Of a DNA stretch of 8,976 nt, positions 5,810 through 8,976 are shown piece after piece. The position numbers and the translations under genes were made by a program. Each line of letters begins with the position of its first letter. Positions within the stretch are counted from its first letter, which is position 1. A model generated the notes under the pieces. It did no database searches, was not told the DNA's origin, and was given only the letters and a program-made list of their open reading frames with translations. The stretch is from Sandarakinorhabdus sp. (lineage in GTDB: Bacteria > Pseudomonadota > Alphaproteobacteria > Sphingomonadales > Sphingomonadaceae), in contig JALOSK010000178.1 in NCBI GenBank assembly GCA_025458465.1, forward strand, positions 1-8,976. Reading direction: 5' to 3'.

Positions 5810-7375
5810 TTACTTGGCCGGCATCAGCTTGACACCGCGATAGACCGGCGGCGTCGATCCACGCTGCACCAGCATCAGCACCGTGTCCTTGCCGGCCTTG
5901 CGTTCGGCATCCACGGCTGCCGCGGCTTCGGCTGGCGTCGTCACCGGCCGCTGGCCGATCTTCAGGATGATGTCACCGCGCTGCAAGCCCTTGGTGGCCG
6001 CATCCGACGACGGGTTGATACCGGCGATCACCACGCCCTTCACCTTTTCATCGATGCGCAGTTGCTGGCGCAGCGTGTCGCTCAGCGGTTGCAGGGTGAT
6101 GCCCAGGCTGGCGCGCGCCGCCTCGATGCCAGGGGCCTTGGTGTCCGAATCGGCCGGCGCCTCATCCTCGTCCGCTGGCAGGCCGGCGCGCTGCGCCACC
6201 ACCGCTTCGGACGGACGCTGGGCGATCATCGCATTCACCGTCATCCGCTTGCCATCGCGCAGCAGTTCCACCGGCACCGTGGTGCCGATGGGCGTGGTGG
6301 CGATCAGATAGGAAAGGCTGTTGTCGTAATCGACCTCGCGCCCACCCACCTTCAGGATCACGTCGCCCTGGCGGATGCCGGCACGGGCGGCCGGGCCGTT
6401 GGGTTCGATGTTGGCGACGATCTCGCCCTTGTCCTTGGGCAGGCCAAGGCCGTCGGCGATGTCGGCCGTCAGCCGCTGGATGGCGACACCCAGATAGCCG
6501 CGCTTCACCGTGCCGGTGGCCTTCAGCTGATCCACCACCGGCTTGGCGAGTTCGGCGGGAATCGCAAAGCCCAGGCCCACGTTGCCGCCGGTGGGCGAGA
6601 AGATGGCCGTGTTGATGCCGATCACGTTGCCGTTCAGATCGAACAGCGGCCCGCCCGAATTGCCCTGGTTGATGGACGCATCGGTCTGGATATAGCGATC
6701 ATACTGGCCCGAACCGATGTCGCGATGCAGGGCCGAAATGATGCCGGCCGTGACCGTCCCGCCCAGCCCGAAGGGATTGCCGATGGCGATCGACCAGTCG
6801 CCAACGCGCACGGCCTGGCTGTTGCCGAACTGCACATAGGGAAGGCCGGTCGCCTCGATCTTCAGCACGGCAAGATCGGTCAGCGGATCGCGGCCAACCA
6901 CGCGCGCCTTGTATTCGCGCCGATCAGCCAGTGTGACGGTGATCGAATCAACCGGCTCGTTGCGGTTGCGGCCCGATGAAATCACGTGATTGTTGGTCAC
7001 GACATAGCCATCGGCCGCGATGATGAAGCCCGAACCGAGGCTGGTCGCCTCGCGGGTCACCGGTTCGCCGCCGTCCTGCTGTTCCTGGAAGCGGCGGAAG
7101 AATTCCTCAAGCGGGTTGCCGGGCTGGCCGGGGAAGCGCCGGGTGCGGCCGATTTCCACCTTCTGGGTGGTGGACACGTTCACCACCGCCGGCGCCAGCC
7201 GCGCCGTGAGATCGGCAAAGCTGCGTGGCGCGCCGCCCGGCGGCATGATGGCCACCGCCGGCGCCTGGGCATTCTGTGCGGGCTGCGCTGCCGGCTGCGG
7301 CTGCGCCACGGCGATGGCGGCGATGCCGGTGATCAGCACGGCGGCGGGAACAAGGCTCTGAACCAGTTTCGTCAT
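5810..7375 (-). CDS. degP: Do/DegP family periplasmic serine endoprotease
   Basis: A 521-residue HtrA-type protease and chaperone of the periplasm that degrades misfolded envelope proteins. The N-terminal hydrophobic stretch (about 8-24, ending AIAVAQ) is a signal peptide, followed by a Gln/Ala/Pro-rich linker. The trypsin-like domain (about 52-280) has the catalytic triad His130 in VVTNNHVI, Asp167 in DPLTDLAVLK and Ser240 in NQGNSGGPL. PDZ1 (about 285-385) starts with KRGYLGVAIQ, and PDZ2 (about 420-515) with ASLGITLQPL. An acidic linker lies between them (about 400-412). The two-PDZ layout and length fit the DegP/DegQ/MucD group. The ATG at 7373-7375 is chosen because the signal peptide follows it; its ribosome binding site is weak. 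It lies 87 bases downstream of hflC on the same strand, as in many Alphaproteobacteria. Two residues between GFAIP and the PDZ1 show no anomaly, and the protein looks intact. Confidence 0.95.
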   Translation of the reverse strand: MTKLVQSLVPAAVLITGIAAIAVAQPQPAAQPAQNAQAPAVAIMPPGGAPRSFADLTARLAPAVVNVSTTQKVEIGRTRRFPGQPGNPLEEFFRRFQEQQDGGEPVTREATSLGSGFIIAADGYVVTNNHVISSGRNRNEPVDSITVTLADRREYKARVVGRDPLTDLAVLKIEATGLPYVQFGNSQAVRVGDWSIAIGNPFGLGGTVTAGIISALHRDIGSGQYDRYIQTDASINQGNSGGPLFDLNGNVIGINTAIFSPTGGNVGLGFAIPAELAKPVVDQLKATGTVKRGYLGVAIQRLTADIADGLGLPKDKGEIVANIEPNGPAARAGIRQGDVILKVGGREVDYDNSLSYLIATTPIGTTVPVELLRDGKRMTVNAMIAQRPSEAVVAQRAGLPADEDEAPADSDTKAPGIEAARASLGITLQPLSDTLRQQLRIDEKVKGVVIAGINPSSDAATKGLQRGDIILKIGQRPVTTPAEAAAAVDAERKAGKDTVLMLVQRGSTPPVYRGVKLMPAK

Positions 7376-7433
7376 TGGTGTCTTTCTGTTGGTCCGTGAA
7401 GGCCTGTGCCTTATGGATACAATACGCCTAACC

Positions 7434-7459
7434 CTGCATGAACGGCGTGACCGTTGCAG
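7434..7459 (-). other. Imperfect hairpin after hflC
   Basis: On the minus strand this is CTGC-AACGG, loop TCACG, CCGTT, a three-base bulge, then GCAG. It starts four bases after the hflC stop. No T-run follows, so it is at most a weak or Rho-dependent end, or an mRNA processing or stability element. In the remaining 58 bases to degP, which include an AT-richer patch around 7411-7430, I find no promoter that I would defend. Confidence 0.35.
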
Positions 7460-7462
7460 TGC

Positions 7463-8311
7463 CTATCGGTTGCGGCTGTTGCCCTCGAACTCGCGCAGGA
7501 ACTCGTTGCGCGGGCCCATCACGACAGTGGCGGTGCCATCCTCGAAGGTGGTGCGATAGGCCTGCATGGCGCGATAGAAGGCATAGAATTCCGGATCCTT
7601 GCCGAAACTGTCGGCATAGATGCGGGCGGCCTGCGCATCGGCTTCGGCCTGCACCAGCTGCGCCTGCTTGTTGCCCTGGGCGCGGATGGTGGCGGCTTCC
7701 TGGGCGCGCGCGGATGCCATGCGGGCATAGGCGGCTTCCAGCGTGGCGCCAGTGGGCAGATCGGCCCGCTTGATGCGCACGTCGATGATCTCGGCGCCAT
7801 ATTGCTTGGCCTGCTCGTTCACCGAATTCTGGATCTCGTCCATCACTTCGCCGCGTTCGGGCGACAACAGCGCCGCAAAGGGCTGCTTGCCCAGTTCGTT
7901 GCGCAGCTTGGACGCAAGAATGCGCTTCAGCGCATCGGCGGCCATCTCCTCGCTGCCCACGGTTTCCACCATGCGCTGCGGATCCACGATGCGGAACCGG
8001 GCGAAGGCATCCACCACCAGCCGCAACTGGTCGGTGGAGAGCACCGTCTGCGCATCGATGTCGAGGTCCATGATGCGCTTCTCGACGAACTTCACATCCT
8101 CGACGAAGGGCACCTTCACGGCCAGACCGGCGCCGGTTTCCCCGACGCCCGCCTTGGGATCATAGGCGTTGACGATACGCTCCGGCTTGCCAAGCCGCAG
8201 CACGATGGCCTGCTTGGTCTCTGGCACGATATACAGGCTGCTCATCGCCAGCACGGCAACGACAAAGCCGATACCGGCGAGCAGGGCGGGGTTGCGGGTC
8301 AGGGCGCTCAT
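7463..8311 (-). CDS. hflC: HflC, SPFH-domain modulator of the FtsH protease
   Basis: A 282-residue band-7/SPFH protein. An N-terminal transmembrane anchor (about 9-28) is followed by the SPFH domain (about 29-190) with YIVPETKQAIVLRLGKPERI at its start and LSTDQLRLVVDAFARFRI, a typical HflC block. The coiled-coil stretch AYARMASARAQEAATIRAQG to AEADAQAARIYADSF (about 194-236) comes next, then DPEFYAFYRAMQAYRTTF and a short tail. HflC pairs with HflK in a large membrane cage that surrounds FtsH and restrains its proteolysis. It starts 14 bases after the hflK stop, with an AGGAG box seven bases before the ATG. It is shorter than E. coli HflC (334 residues as I recall), mainly because an insertion in the domain is missing, which is common in Alphaproteobacteria. 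Confidence 0.95.
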   Translation of the reverse strand: MSALTRNPALLAGIGFVVAVLAMSSLYIVPETKQAIVLRLGKPERIVNAYDPKAGVGETGAGLAVKVPFVEDVKFVEKRIMDLDIDAQTVLSTDQLRLVVDAFARFRIVDPQRMVETVGSEEMAADALKRILASKLRNELGKQPFAALLSPERGEVMDEIQNSVNEQAKQYGAEIIDVRIKRADLPTGATLEAAYARMASARAQEAATIRAQGNKQAQLVQAEADAQAARIYADSFGKDPEFYAFYRAMQAYRTTFEDGTATVVMGPRNEFLREFEGNSRNR

Positions 8312-8318
8312 CCGTCGT

Positions 8319-8323
8319 CTCCT
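8319..8323 (-). promoter_or_regulatory. Ribosome binding site of hflC
   Basis: AGGAG on the minus strand, seven bases before the hflC ATG and just after the hflK stop at 8326-8328. It fixes the hflC start and links the two genes in one transcript. Confidence 0.8.
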
Positions 8324-8325
8324 GC

Positions 8326-8976
8326 TCAGCGCTGCGCAGCCGCGGGGGCGGCTTCGGCGGGGGCGGCCGGCACCGCGCGGCGGCGGACTTCCGGCAACGG
8401 CAGATAGGGCGTCACACCCTGCGGTGCGTCGATGATCGTCTTGTCCACCTTGGACAGCACCTTTTCCATGGTTTCCAGATACATGCGCTTGCGCGTCACT
8501 TCGGGAGCGAGGCGATACTGCGCATAAACGGCATCAAAGGCCGCCGCATCACCCTGCGCCCGGGCCAGCAGGGCCTGGGCATAGGTGCGGGCGCGGTTGA
8601 GATATTGCTGCGCATCCTGCTGCGCCGCCGACACATCCTTGAAGGCGCCATCGACGGCGGCGGGCGGATCGGCCTGCTTGATGTCGACGCCGCGCACATC
8701 GATGCCGGACTTGTAGCTGTCCAGCAGTTCCTGGATGCGGTCCCGCACCCGATCGGCGATCTGGGCGCGTTGCGGGCCCAGCGCGGCGGTGAGGTTGGCG
8801 CGGGCGATTTCGGCGCGCATCGCGCTTTCGGCCACTTCGCGGACCGTCTTTTCCGGATCCTGCAGTTCATACAGGAAATCTTCCGGGTTCCGGATCTTCC
8901 AGCGCACCGCATAGGCAAGGTTGATCAAATTCTGATCCCCGGTGAGCATCAGATTTTCGGCACCGCCTTCGCTGGA
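8326..8976 (-). CDS. hflK: HflK, SPFH-domain modulator of the FtsH protease (5' truncated by window)
   Basis: The C-terminal 216 residues are visible. The frame is open to the window edge, so the Met at 8947-8949 is internal and the Gly-rich N-terminus and transmembrane anchor lie outside. The motif ENLMLTGDQNLINLAYAVRWKI matches the HflK hallmark MLTGDENIV with the following beta strand. The SPFH domain continues through VRGVDIKQADPPAAVDGAF, then a coiled coil (AQQDAQQYLNRARTYAQALLARAQGDA) and the family-typical RKRMYLETMEKVLSKVDKTIID block. The tail is rich in Ala and Pro. Partner of HflC in the FtsH-HflKC complex at the inner membrane. The order hflK, hflC, degP supports the assignment over generic SPFH proteins. 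Confidence 0.94.
   Translation of the reverse strand, partial: SSEGGAENLMLTGDQNLINLAYAVRWKIRNPEDFLYELQDPEKTVREVAESAMRAEIARANLTAALGPQRAQIADRVRDRIQELLDSYKSGIDVRGVDIKQADPPAAVDGAFKDVSAAQQDAQQYLNRARTYAQALLARAQGDAAAFDAVYAQYRLAPEVTRKRMYLETMEKVLSKVDKTIIDAPQGVTPYLPLPEVRRRAVPAAPAEAAPAAAQR

Noticed and set aside
5792..6979. 395-codon open frame on the plus strand opposite degP
   Set aside because: degP shows its complete catalytic triad and both PDZ domains on the other strand. The plus-strand translation is low-complexity and rich in His, Arg and Gly.
7376..7462. Heat-shock or sigma-E type promoter before degP
   Set aside because: I searched the 87-base gap on the minus strand for paired -35/-10 boxes and found no pair with acceptable spacing and match. 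degP may depend on hflKC read-through or on a promoter too divergent to recognise.
7454..8407. 317-codon open frame on the plus strand opposite hflC
   Set aside because: Shadow of hflC and the end of hflK. No motif, signal or start site supports it.

Overview
The window looks like a chromosomal segment of a sphingolipid-making alphaproteobacterium, most likely a member of the Sphingomonadales. It is uniformly GC-rich. It carries a bacterial serine palmitoyltransferase that matches the Sphingomonas paucimobilis enzyme at every catalytic position I could check, and on the other strand it has the hflK-hflC-degP order common in Alphaproteobacteria. I see no RNA genes, insertion sequences, CRISPR arrays or prophage genes, and nothing that suggests recent transfer.

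Left part (1-5758, plus strand): six genes run in one direction. They are the 3' part of an extended short-chain dehydrogenase (likely ceramide reductase, cerR), a small dedicated acyl carrier protein, serine palmitoyltransferase (spt), the permease pair LptF and LptG, and a tandem-GNAT acyltransferase that is probably the bacterial ceramide synthase (bcerS). The last three genes are tightly packed, with GTG or overlapping starts. Together they can be read as a make-and-export unit. The carrier protein presents the acyl chain, Spt condenses it with L-serine to 3-ketosphinganine, BcerS adds the second acyl chain, and CerR reduces the keto group. LptFG would then extract the finished (glyco)sphingolipid from the inner membrane and send it to the outer membrane. 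The export role is inference; the biosynthetic roles rest on family membership and gene context.

Middle (5759-5809): a strong hairpin terminator lies between the two convergent gene sets. Its U-tract favours the minus-strand transcript.

Right part (5810-8976, minus strand): reading right to left, the genes are hflK (5' end outside the window), hflC and a Do/DegP-family periplasmic protease. HflK and HflC are SPFH membrane proteins that form a cage around the FtsH protease, and DegP handles misfolded periplasmic proteins, so this is an envelope quality-control block.

The most interesting point is the placement of lptF and lptG inside a sphingolipid synthesis cluster rather than beside lptD/surA. 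It suggests an Lpt-type exporter used for sphingolipids in an organism group that replaces lipopolysaccharide with glycosphingolipid.
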